From Leucothrix mucor (GTDB lineage Bacteria; Pseudomonadota; Gammaproteobacteria; Thiotrichales; Thiotrichaceae): 5,842 bases of DNA. The notes beneath the pieces were generated by a model. The model had not been told where the DNA came from and made no database searches. It saw only the letters and a list, made by a program, of their open reading frames with translations. Both the position numbers and the translations under genes were made by a program. This document shows positions 1 to 4,868 of the stretch, piece by piece. The stretch spans positions 1-5,842 of the forward strand of contig DRMS01000072.1 in assembly GCA_011322515.1 (NCBI GenBank), read 5' to 3'. How positions within the stretch are numbered: the first letter of the stretch is position 1; each line of letters begins with the position of its first letter.

Positions 1-1383
1 AGGTGCAACAATCGCTACTTTTTTATGTCCTTGCGCTAATAATTGGTGTGCTACTTGGGTTGTTTCATCTTCTGGCAATAGCCCAAATTGATACAATCCT
101 GTTGGTGCTTTCACATTGCCCATATAATTTAGACCCAGCGTATTTACAGGAAGAGCTGATGTGCGACTAAGCTGAGCAATTTTAACTTTGTTAAAAGGGC
201 CGATAACAAAATCCACATTGCCAGCACTAATCGCTTTGCCATAAATAGCATTAATATCACCGCTATTTGAATCATAAACTTTTATTTTTATATCCGAAGC
301 ATAATCACGTTGTGCTTTTTTAATACCACTTAATAAGGATTTTCCAACGGCACTTAATGAGCCTGTTAATGGCAAGATCGCAACAACCTGTTTAACCGAC
401 CTAGGTAATGGTGGTGTTGCTCTGCCCATTATGGGTTTAGGTTTGGTGACAGGCAACACTGGTTTTACGGGTTTTTGTCTTGGCACGGGTATGGGCTTAA
501 CGGCAACGGGTTTGATAGGGACTGGTTTAATAGGAACAGGTTTATCCACACGATAAGGGGTCACTTTTATATGACGAATCATTTTATTAGCGCGATCATT
601 GCCAGGATGACGTGGGAAATTGCGTTGCCATCTTTTTATATTGCGGTTAAGTTGTTGGGAATCATTAGAAGAAATCCGCTTTAGGTAATTAAGATCCAGC
701 CAACCGCGCATAATAGGGTGTGGTGAGCTGCCTCTGACTTCACCTAATCTAGCCTCAGATAGTAGATTAAGCTGGTTCCAGATTCTTTCATGGTTTAACT
801 TAATCTGATATTTTTGTTTAAGCCTAGACTCTTGAATAACTAGCTCAGTTGCCAGTACCACCCGATCACCACTTGATTGTGCAGCACGCATTCGTGCATT
901 CATGATTTTTTGTTGCAAGCCACTGGGTAGTCCTTTAACATTTTTAGGCAATAGGCGTAATGCTTCTTTATGTGAAGCATCTAACAGTGCTAATTGCCCT
1001 TGAATATACCGATAGCGCGCCATATTAACCGTATTAAGTCGTTGCCCTAATGCAGAAAGGTAAATTTGGGTAAGATCACGATCCGATTCAAGCACTGCCA
1101 GCTCAGCTGCTTGTAGAATTAAGCGTTCCCTATCGGGTGAGCTATACTGTTGTGCTGCATTAAAATAAGCCTTAGCCGCATCACGGCGTTGTCCGCGCTG
1201 CAATAAAGCATTTGCCTGCTGTACCGCTTCTCCTGTTGGAAGTCTGCTATTATCCACACGCGGTGCAGGTGGTTGTGGTAGTGGTCTTGGTAGTACATTA
1301 GGTAATGCAATGGGTGGAACGCTATCACAAGCGCTGAGTGTAATGGCTAAAATAGCGAGAGATGAGCCGAAAGAGATTTTCAT
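1..1383 (-). CDS. lpoA: LpoA-like penicillin-binding protein activator, outer-membrane lipoprotein type (3' end outside window)
   Basis: The visible 461 codons run without a stop to the window edge; E. coli LpoA has 678 residues, so a good part of the C-terminal domain is missing. In E. coli, LpoA is an outer-membrane lipoprotein that reaches through the periplasm to stimulate PBP1A. Residues 1-18 form a short signal peptide ending in the lipobox LSAC, with C19 as the lipidated cysteine. A proline-rich stretch (about 23-39) precedes a helical, TPR-like N-terminal domain (about 45-270). A Pro/Lys-rich linker with PxK-type repeats covers about 279-328. From 333 (VVAILPLTGSLSAVGKSLL) a periplasmic-binding-protein-like domain begins, with DFVIGPF and KKVAIVAP strands visible. 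This two-domain plan and the divergent rsmI neighbour identify the family. The ATG is followed directly by the signal peptide; GGGG ten bases upstream is a weak ribosome site. Aspartate at +2 after C19 is unusual for an outer-membrane lipoprotein. Family assignment is firm; the exact partner is inferred. Confidence 0.9.
   Translation of the reverse strand, partial: MKISFGSSLAILAITLSACDSVPPIALPNVLPRPLPQPPAPRVDNSRLPTGEAVQQANALLQRGQRRDAAKAYFNAAQQYSSPDRERLILQAAELAVLESDRDLTQIYLSALGQRLNTVNMARYRYIQGQLALLDASHKEALRLLPKNVKGLPSGLQQKIMNARMRAAQSSGDRVVLATELVIQESRLKQKYQIKLNHERIWNQLNLLSEARLGEVRGSSPHPIMRGWLDLNYLKRISSNDSQQLNRNIKRWQRNFPRHPGNDRANKMIRHIKVTPYRVDKPVPIKPVPIKPVAVKPIPVPRQKPVKPVLPVTKPKPIMGRATPPLPRSVKQVVAILPLTGSLSAVGKSLLSGIKKAQRDYASDIKIKVYDSNSGDINAIYGKAISAGNVDFVIGPFNKVKIAQLSRTSALPVNTLGLNYMGNVKAPTGLYQFGLLPEDETTQVAHQLLAQGHKKVAIVAP
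425..550 (-). repeat. Pro/Lys-rich linker repeat inside lpoA
   Basis: This stretch encodes residues about 279-320 of the LpoA-like protein, a run of short units such as PVPIKP, PVPIKP, PVAVKP and PIPVP. At the DNA level the clearest part is a 15-bp imperfect tandem repeat on the plus strand: GGTTTGATAGGGACT at 509-523, GGTTTAATAGGAACA at 524-538, then a partial copy from 539. The linker joins the helical domain to the binding-protein-like domain. By inference it is an extended spacer whose length could vary by repeat slippage in 15-bp (five-residue) steps that keep the frame. Confidence 0.7.
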
Positions 1384-1473
1384 TTTTGTTGTGCCCCAGT
1401 AGCTGGTAGTGTTTTGTTGCTGTATTGTATTTTTTGGCTATCAATTTAAAGCGAGATAGCTGTGCGGAGGTCG

Positions 1474-1508
1474 GGTTAGCTTGCCGAGCTAGCGAGGTAA
1501 CGTAACCC
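1474..1508. repeat. REP-like hairpin unit 1
   Basis: The unit runs from GGTTAGCTTGCC to GGTAACGTAACC, forming a stem of GGGTTA/TAACCC, TT/AA and CC/GG blocks with two short internal mismatches and a loop of about ten bases. Compared with unit 2 in the same orientation, the inner CC/GG pairs are replaced by TT/AA on both sides of the stem, so pairing is kept while the sequence changes. Confidence 0.65.
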
Positions 1509-1531
1509 TACAGAATTTAAGATTAATTGTT

Positions 1532-1568
1532 GGGTTATGTTATTTTGCTACGCTCAACAAGCTAACCC
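1532..1568. repeat. REP-like hairpin unit 2 (inverted relative to unit 1)
   Basis: The unit begins GGGTTATGTTATT and ends AACAAGCTAACCC; these ends pair as GGGTTA/TAACCC, TT/AA and TT/AA with internal mismatches. It is the inverted, diverged partner of the unit at 1474-1508, and the two lie tail to tail as in a BIME-type pair. Confidence 0.65.
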
Positions 1569-1652
1569 AACCTATACTTGCTTTCCCAGCTTAAATTGAC
1601 AGCCTTTTTTTATATGTAGCTTCCCCTGAATTATATCAAAACCTTCATCAGT

Positions 1653-1685
1653 GATAAGTCGCAAGGTGAATGTGTTGCACTTATC
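1653..1685. repeat. Small inverted repeat upstream of rsmI
   Basis: GATAAGT, an unpaired C, then GCAA on the left pairs with TTGC-ACTTATC on the right around a 10-base loop, giving an 11-bp stem with one bulge. No T-tract follows, so it is not an obvious intrinsic terminator. It lies about 130 bp upstream of rsmI and could be an operator-like dyad or a remnant of another repeat; no function can be assigned. Confidence 0.45.
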
Positions 1686-1746
1686 CATCCCTATGTTTCA
1701 GATTTGGTGAAGATTAATAGTGTAATTTTATTATTTAGTTTTAACG

Positions 1747-1781
1747 TTGCTCTATTGCTTCAGTAGAACGCTAAATATAAC
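1747..1781 (+). promoter_or_regulatory. Possible sigma70-type promoter of rsmI
   Basis: TTGCTC at 1747-1752 could serve as -35, with TAAATA at 1772-1777 as -10 (19-bp spacing). An alternative pair is TTGCTT at 1755-1760 with TATAAC at 1776-1781 (15-bp spacing). Neither spacing is ideal. The location, 36-70 bp before the rsmI start in the only AT-rich stretch between gene and repeats, is the main support. Confidence 0.3.
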
Positions 1782-1816
1782 ACTGTTTAACCATTTTATT
1801 CAAATACGAGAAAACT

Positions 1817-2683
1817 ATGTCAAACAACACGCCAGAAAAACAAGGTGCGCTCTATATTGTTGCGACACCAATAGGAAATCTGGCAGATATAACACAACGC
1901 GCCATAGAAACATTATCCTTGGTTGATAGAGTTTGCGCAGAAGATACACGTAACACGCGCAAATTATTAACCCATTTAGGCATTAAGAAAACGCTAGTCG
2001 CTTTGCATGATCATAATGAAACGCAGAAGATTGATAGTGTTGCACATTGGTTAAGTGAGGGTGAAAATATTGCCCTTGTTAGCGATGCAGGAACTCCATT
2101 GATTAGTGACCCTGGCTATCACCTAGTAAAAGCACTGCGTAAAATGGATTTTCAAATAGTTCCCATTCCAGGTGCAAGCGCTATTATCAGCGCCCTCTCT
2201 GCCGCAGGATTAGCCACCAATAAATTCTCCTTTGAAGGTTTTTTGCCAGCCAAAGAAGCTGGTAGAAAACAGGCATTACTAGTCAATATTGATAGCACTT
2301 ACACCCAAGTCTATTATGAATCAAGTCATCGCATTGTACACAGCATAGCGACTATGTTAGACGTTTTTGGCGCGGATAAAAAAGTTGTTTTAGCGCGTGA
2401 ACTGACCAAATTATACGAACAATTTTTTTATGGAACACTCGGTGACCTGCACTCTTGGCTTGTTGAGGATAAAATGCATCAGAAAGGTGAATTTGTAATA
2501 ATGCTTGCCGCTACGGAGGCAAAAAAAAATGAGTGTGAGGTAATGAATAGCACGATAGAACAAGTCTTGGCTACATTAATTGAGGAATTGCCGTTAAAAC
2601 AAGCCGCTAAAATAGCCGCTAAGCTTACGGGCATTAGTAAAAACGCGCTCTATAAACAAGGATTAAAATTACAACAAAAGTGA
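1817..2683 (+). CDS. rsmI: 16S rRNA (cytidine(1402)-2'-O)-methyltransferase RsmI
   Basis: RsmI uses S-adenosylmethionine to methylate the 2'-OH of C1402 in the 16S rRNA decoding centre, in the cytoplasm. The 288-residue product matches the family length (286 in E. coli). Visible tetrapyrrole-methylase-fold motifs are YIVATPIGNLADIT (13-26, glycine-containing first loop), CAEDTRNTRKLLTHLGI (40-56), the SAM-site loop LVSDAGTPLISDPG (87-100), and VPIPGASAIISAL (115-127); FEGFLPA and YYESSHRI follow. The C-terminal LPLKQAAKIAAKLTGISKNALY is the RsmI-type helix-turn-helix tail. The ATG at 1817 places YIVATPIGN at the usual distance from the N-terminus; GAG six bases upstream is a weak ribosome site. 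It is divergent from lpoA, as in E. coli, and is followed by the structured region and bidirectional terminator. Nothing is truncated or odd in the protein. Confidence 0.97.
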   Translation: MSNNTPEKQGALYIVATPIGNLADITQRAIETLSLVDRVCAEDTRNTRKLLTHLGIKKTLVALHDHNETQKIDSVAHWLSEGENIALVSDAGTPLISDPGYHLVKALRKMDFQIVPIPGASAIISALSAAGLATNKFSFEGFLPAKEAGRKQALLVNIDSTYTQVYYESSHRIVHSIATMLDVFGADKKVVLARELTKLYEQFFYGTLGDLHSWLVEDKMHQKGEFVIMLAATEAKKNECEVMNSTIEQVLATLIEELPLKQAAKIAAKLTGISKNALYKQGLKLQQK

Positions 2684-2733
2684 ATCCTTACATCGTTGAA
2701 ATCTGAAGCCAAAGAGTGAAGATGAAGAAAATA

Positions 2734-2896
2734 AGGAACGTGTACGGAATAACTTCCTGAAGTTCTAACGCAGAATTTTTATTTCAGATTGGATGAACTC
2801 ATGAGGCGCATAGTCACTCTACGCAACGAATGAGATCATCCAAGCTGGGATAAAAAGGCAAGTTAGAGATCGGGAAGTTGTTTCGTGCACGTTCCT
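2734..2896 (+). ncRNA. Candidate structured RNA: 163-nt long hairpin downstream of rsmI
   Basis: The outer helix pairs 2734-2759 with 2871-2896 for 26 consecutive pairs, four of them G-U. A short internal loop leads to 2763-2769 with 2862-2868. A larger internal loop follows, then 2776-2787 with 2845-2856, one A-G mismatch, 2789-2796 with 2836-2843, one A-A mismatch, and 2798-2802 with 2830-2834. The tip has GCG/CGC and TAG/CTA pairs around TCACT. The wobbles at 2743, 2747, 2750, 2758, 2763, 2783 and 2784 are all G-U on plus-strand RNA and would be A-C mismatches on the minus strand. It lies 50 bp after rsmI and just before a terminator, so it may be a 3' UTR or a processed small RNA. No strong promoter of its own was found. 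It could instead be a palindromic mobile repeat; the strand asymmetry argues for RNA. Confidence 0.45.
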
Positions 2897-2904
2897 AAGT
2901 CATC

Positions 2905-2977
2905 TCTCGCAAAAACGCAGGATAGGCTAAGAAAAGATTAAACCCTTTTTCTTAGCCTATCCTGCGTTTTTGCGAGA
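2905..2977. terminator. Bidirectional intrinsic terminator, perfect 31-bp palindrome
   Basis: Positions 2905-2935 are an exact inverted repeat of 2947-2977 around an 11-base loop. The core stem CGCAGGATAGGCTAAG (2916-2931) pairs with CTTAGCCTATCCTGCG (2951-2966). It is preceded by AAAAA and followed by TTTTT, so both strands show a GC-containing stem followed by a T-run. It sits between the convergent rsmI (and hairpin) and the small lipoprotein gene, where a shared terminator is expected. The perfect stem is longer than most intrinsic terminators. Confidence 0.85.
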
Positions 2978-3002
2978 TTATTTTATAAGTTTTCAGGTGT
3001 AA

Positions 3003-3302
3003 TTAAATTACCTTGCCACCTTTCGCTTCACAATCTTCTTTAGATGCTTTAACCCAGCCTTTTCCTTTACAGCTATTTTGACCTTTACAGGCACTTGTTG
3101 CTGTTGCGCACTCAGAAGAACCTTTGCACGAGTTAGTACCTGAGCATTTGATTTGTGCAACCGTTGCAGCAGGCTCGGTCGCTGGCTTTTCTGCGGTTGC
3201 GCTTTTATCAGTTGCCGCTTTATCGCCACCACAAGCTGCTAATAATAGTGATGAAGCTACTGATGCTAGTGCGATTCCTGATAATTTTTTAACGGATCCC
3301 AT
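3003..3302 (-). CDS. Small cysteine-rich lipoprotein, possibly bufferin-like
   Basis: The 99-residue product has a type II signal peptide: KK at 5-6, a hydrophobic stretch, and lipobox LAAC with C24 as the lipidated cysteine, followed by Gly at +2. A low-complexity Ala/Thr/Lys/Glu/Pro tether (about 27-50) leads to a compact C-terminal domain with six cysteines at 53, 59, 65, 72, 78 and 91. The domain contains an internal near-repeat (TNSCKG at 56-61, QNSCKG at 75-80) and ends KGKGWVKASKEDCEAKGGKV. From memory, this pattern resembles small periplasmic cysteine-rich proteins of the BufA/bufferin metallophore type, but the partner genes (MNIO/DUF692 enzyme, DUF2063 protein) are absent nearby, so function is uncertain. 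The ATG has a good ribosome site, AGAGG, eight bases upstream. It is read in the same direction as purD but 197 bp away, probably from its own promoter, and ends just before the bidirectional terminator. Confidence 0.85.
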   Translation of the reverse strand: MGSVKKLSGIALASVASSLLLAACGGDKAATDKSATAEKPATEPAATVAQIKCSGTNSCKGSSECATATSACKGQNSCKGKGWVKASKEDCEAKGGKVI

Positions 3303-3310
3303 TTTTTATT

Positions 3311-3315
3311 CCTCT
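3311..3315 (-). promoter_or_regulatory. Ribosome binding site of the cysteine-rich lipoprotein gene
   Basis: AGAGG on the minus strand lies eight bases before the ATG at 3302. It is the clearest Shine-Dalgarno match among the minus-strand genes here, and it supports this start and the resulting lipoprotein signal. Confidence 0.7.
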
Positions 3316-3371
3316 GTTTGGTTTTTATTTAATAAATTCTATTATGCTAAATTTTGCCTAAGGCAGGCTTT

Positions 3372-3400
3372 ATATTATGGTGTAAGGTTGCGCTTCACAA
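3372..3400 (-). promoter_or_regulatory. Possible promoter of the cysteine-rich lipoprotein gene
   Basis: On the minus strand, TTGTGA (3395-3400) as -35 and TAATAT (3372-3377) as -10 are separated by 17 bp; each matches four of six consensus bases. Transcription would start near 3365, leaving a leader of about 60 nt that contains the small palindrome GCCTTAGGC (3356-3364). This is inferred from weak matches. Confidence 0.3.
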
Positions 3401-3499
3401 ATACATTACGCAGTGTAAGTCAATTTAGATGTAGATAACATAAATTATTTAATCTGAGCCTGTAGGGCTTGCGGTTCATATTGCTATGATTTCACCGAT

Positions 3500-4792
3500 T
3501 TAGGTTTCATTTTGTTCACGTTTGATGGCTCGATAGCCAATATCATCACGATAAAACATCCCATCCCAAGTAATAGACCGCGCTAAGTCATAAGCTACTT
3601 TTTGTGCTTCTGTTACATTATCACCTAAACCGACTGCACAAAGCACACGTCCTCCGCTCGTAATAATATCATCACCTTGAGTCGCTGTTCCTGCATGGAA
3701 TATTTTTGCATTGCTATTATCATTAGCAGACAATCCAGAAATAACCTCACCTTTGGCATAGTCATCAGGATAACCCCCTGCGGCTAATACAAGCCCCAAA
3801 GCAGCACGTGAATCCCATTTAGCCTCAACAGTATCCAATTTCCCATCCAATGCAGCATCTATTAATTCAACTAGGTCTGATTGCAAGCGCATCATAATAG
3901 GCTGGGTTTCAGGATCACCAAAGCGCACATTGTATTCCAGCACCTTAGGAATGCCATCACTATCAATCATTACACCTGCATATAAAAACCCAGTAAATGG
4001 ATGCCCTTCATCTGCCATGCCTTTAATGGTTGGCTCTATCACTTGCTGCATAATACGATCATGCATTTCAGGGCTAACAACAGGGGCGGGAGAGTAGGCT
4101 CCCATACCTCCTGTATTGGGCCCTAGATCACCATTATCACGCGCTTTATGATCTTGTGAACTTGCCAGTGGTAAAATATGTTTACCATCTGCCATGACAA
4201 TAAAGCTGGCTTCTTCACCTTGTAAAAATTCCTCTATTACCACACGATGCCCTGCATCACCAAAGGCATTGCCTGCCAGCATATCGTTAATGGCATCAAT
4301 GGCTTCCTGTTCTGTTTGCGCTAAGATCACCCCTTTTCCCGCTGCTAAACCATCTGCCTTAATCACAATGGGCGCACCTTGCTGTTTAACATAAGCAACA
4401 GCCGCATCAATGTCGGTAAAGTTTCCATAGCTAGCCGTTGGGATTTGATGACGGGCTAAAAAATCTTTGGTAAAGGCTTTAGAGCCTTCCAACTGCGCAG
4501 CACCTTTGGTTGGGCCAAAACAACGCAATCCTGCATCAGTAAAAAGATCCACAACCCCCAGTACTAATGGAACTTCAGGGCCAACCAGTGTTAACGCAAT
4601 GGCATTATTTTGTGCAAATTTTAACAGTCCATCCAAGTCTTCAACGCCAAGTTCAATATTTTCCAGCTTATTCTCCAATGCGGTTCCTGCATTGCCTGGA
4701 GCAATAAAAACTCGTGATACCTTATCAGACTGTGCTATTTTCCAACCCAGCGCATGTTCACGACCACCACTACCTATAATTAAAATATTCAA
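3500..4792 (-). CDS. purD: Phosphoribosylamine--glycine ligase (GAR synthetase), TTG start
   Basis: PurD joins glycine to 5-phosphoribosylamine using ATP, the second step of de novo purine synthesis, in the cytoplasm. The 430-residue product matches E. coli PurD (429). The N-terminal domain opens with ILIIGSGGREHAL (3-15), then APGNAG (31-36) and GPEVPLVLGVVD (71-82). The ATP-grasp region shows KADGLAAGKG (145-154), EEASF (193-197), QDHKARDNGDLGPNTGGMGA (213-232) and LEYNVRFGDPETQ (285-297), where E286 and N288 are the expected metal ligands. The start codon is TTG: an in-frame TAA lies two codons upstream, no ATG exists before the conserved N-terminus, and GGAG is six bases upstream. It is not beside purH, unlike the E. 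coli purHD operon, and is divergent from ispH. No intrinsic terminator is obvious in the 197 bp after it, so some read-through into the lipoprotein gene is possible. Confidence 0.97.
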   Translation of the reverse strand: MNILIIGSGGREHALGWKIAQSDKVSRVFIAPGNAGTALENKLENIELGVEDLDGLLKFAQNNAIALTLVGPEVPLVLGVVDLFTDAGLRCFGPTKGAAQLEGSKAFTKDFLARHQIPTASYGNFTDIDAAVAYVKQQGAPIVIKADGLAAGKGVILAQTEQEAIDAINDMLAGNAFGDAGHRVVIEEFLQGEEASFIVMADGKHILPLASSQDHKARDNGDLGPNTGGMGAYSPAPVVSPEMHDRIMQQVIEPTIKGMADEGHPFTGFLYAGVMIDSDGIPKVLEYNVRFGDPETQPIMMRLQSDLVELIDAALDGKLDTVEAKWDSRAALGLVLAAGGYPDDYAKGEVISGLSANDNSNAKIFHAGTATQGDDIITSGGRVLCAVGLGDNVTEAQKVAYDLARSITWDGMFYRDDIGYRAIKREQNET

Positions 4793-4802
4793 TGTTTACT
4801 CC
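4790..4802 (-). promoter_or_regulatory. Ribosome binding site and TTG start of purD
   Basis: On the minus strand the order is GGAG, six bases, TTG. The preceding in-frame codons are TAA ACA, so translation cannot begin earlier in this frame. The next in-frame methionine is residue 171, beyond the conserved nucleotide-fold N-terminus. Together these fix TTG as the start. Confidence 0.85.
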
Positions 4803-4868
4803 AGTAAATAATCTATAATTCTTGAAAGTCTGGAATATATAATAAATCATAACTCTTTAGGAAATTTA
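4793..4868. promoter_or_regulatory. Divergent purD-ispH promoter region
   Basis: This 76-bp, very AT-rich spacer must carry promoters for both genes. On the plus strand a perfect TATAAT at 4838-4843 is a candidate -10 for ispH, though no good -35 lies 16-18 bp upstream; another TATAAT occurs at 4814-4819. For purD, TATAGA (minus strand, 4812-4817) is a possible -10. No sequence like the E. coli PurR operator was recognised. The promoters would overlap, so the two genes may compete for polymerase. Confidence 0.5.
4859..4862 (+). promoter_or_regulatory. Ribosome binding site of ispH, decides between two ATGs
   Basis: AGGA ends six bases before the ATG at 4869 and twelve before the ATG at 4875. 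The spacing favours 4869, although the protein starting at 4875 would align end to end with E. coli IspH (MKVTLANPRG against MQILLANPRG). Confidence 0.6.

Larger units (their letters stand above)
1436..1604. repeat. Large imperfect palindrome made of two inverted REP-like units
   Basis: The left arm (1436-1513) and right arm (1528-1604) are inverted copies separated by 14 bp. The outer ends match closely: GGCTATCAATTTAA on the left against GGCTGTCAATTTAA read from the right on the other strand. The inner 45-bp units (about 1469-1513 and 1528-1572) each have their own dyad, beginning GGGTTA and ending TAACCC, so each can fold into a hairpin alone. The composition is unlike the surrounding spacer. 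This resembles REP/BIME repeats or a small non-autonomous palindromic element. I see no coding capacity and no clear target-site duplication. Confidence 0.75.
1384..1816. other. Non-coding divergent spacer between lpoA and rsmI
   Basis: This 433-bp stretch has no credible coding region on either strand. It holds the large inverted element at 1436-1604, a hairpin at 1653-1685 and an AT-rich stretch next to rsmI that must contain the rsmI promoter. The lpoA start is only 52 bp from the edge of the inverted element, so the lpoA promoter probably overlaps that element or lies in the short gap. I could not pick a convincing minus-strand promoter there. Confidence 0.8.
2684..3002. other. Structured non-coding spacer between rsmI and the small lipoprotein gene
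   Basis: This 319-bp spacer separates two convergent genes. Nearly all of it is taken up by the 163-nt hairpin at 2734-2896 and the perfect palindrome at 2905-2977. The first 50 bases after the rsmI stop have no clear structure, except that AATCTGAA at 2700-2707 is complementary to TTCAGATT at 2783-2790 inside the long hairpin. I found no coding region and no RNase P RNA core motifs. Confidence 0.8.

Noticed and set aside
475..684. Plus-strand reading frame of 69 codons
   Set aside because: It is antisense to the repeated linker of lpoA; its Asn/Arg/Gly repeats are a by-product of the 15-bp tandem repeat.
1119..1328. Minus-strand frame of 69 codons
   Set aside because: It overlaps lpoA in another frame; the lpoA frame is intact and recognisable throughout.
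1436..1604. CRISPR array or attachment site
   Set aside because: There are only two repeat units, they are inverted rather than direct, and no spacers of uniform length or integrase gene are present.
2734..2896. 6S RNA or SRP RNA
   Set aside because: Length and rod shape fit loosely, but I see no large open central bubble as in 6S RNA and no GGAA-type tetraloop with the SRP asymmetric loops. The gene context does not match either.
2684..2977. RNase P RNA (rnpB), which follows rsmI in some gammaproteobacteria
   Set aside because: The conserved core motifs, such as the GAGGAAAGTCCGGGC-type segment and the ACAGAA-type 3' motif, are absent, and the region is instead a simple long hairpin.
3124..3438. 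Plus-strand reading frame of 104 codons
   Set aside because: It lies antisense over the lipoprotein gene and its leader, its Ala/Val-rich product is what an antisense frame of that gene would give, and the minus-strand gene has a good ribosome site, signal peptide and lipobox.
3440..3499. Intrinsic terminator after purD
   Set aside because: Only a short AGCC/GGCT stem is visible, with no T-run after it on the minus strand.
4194..4811. Two plus-strand frames opposite purD
   Set aside because: Both are antisense shadows of the fully conserved purD frame and resemble no family I know.
4793..4868. PurR operator or purine riboswitch before purD
   Set aside because: No palindrome like the PurR site and no three-way-junction aptamer can fit in this 76-bp AT-rich spacer.
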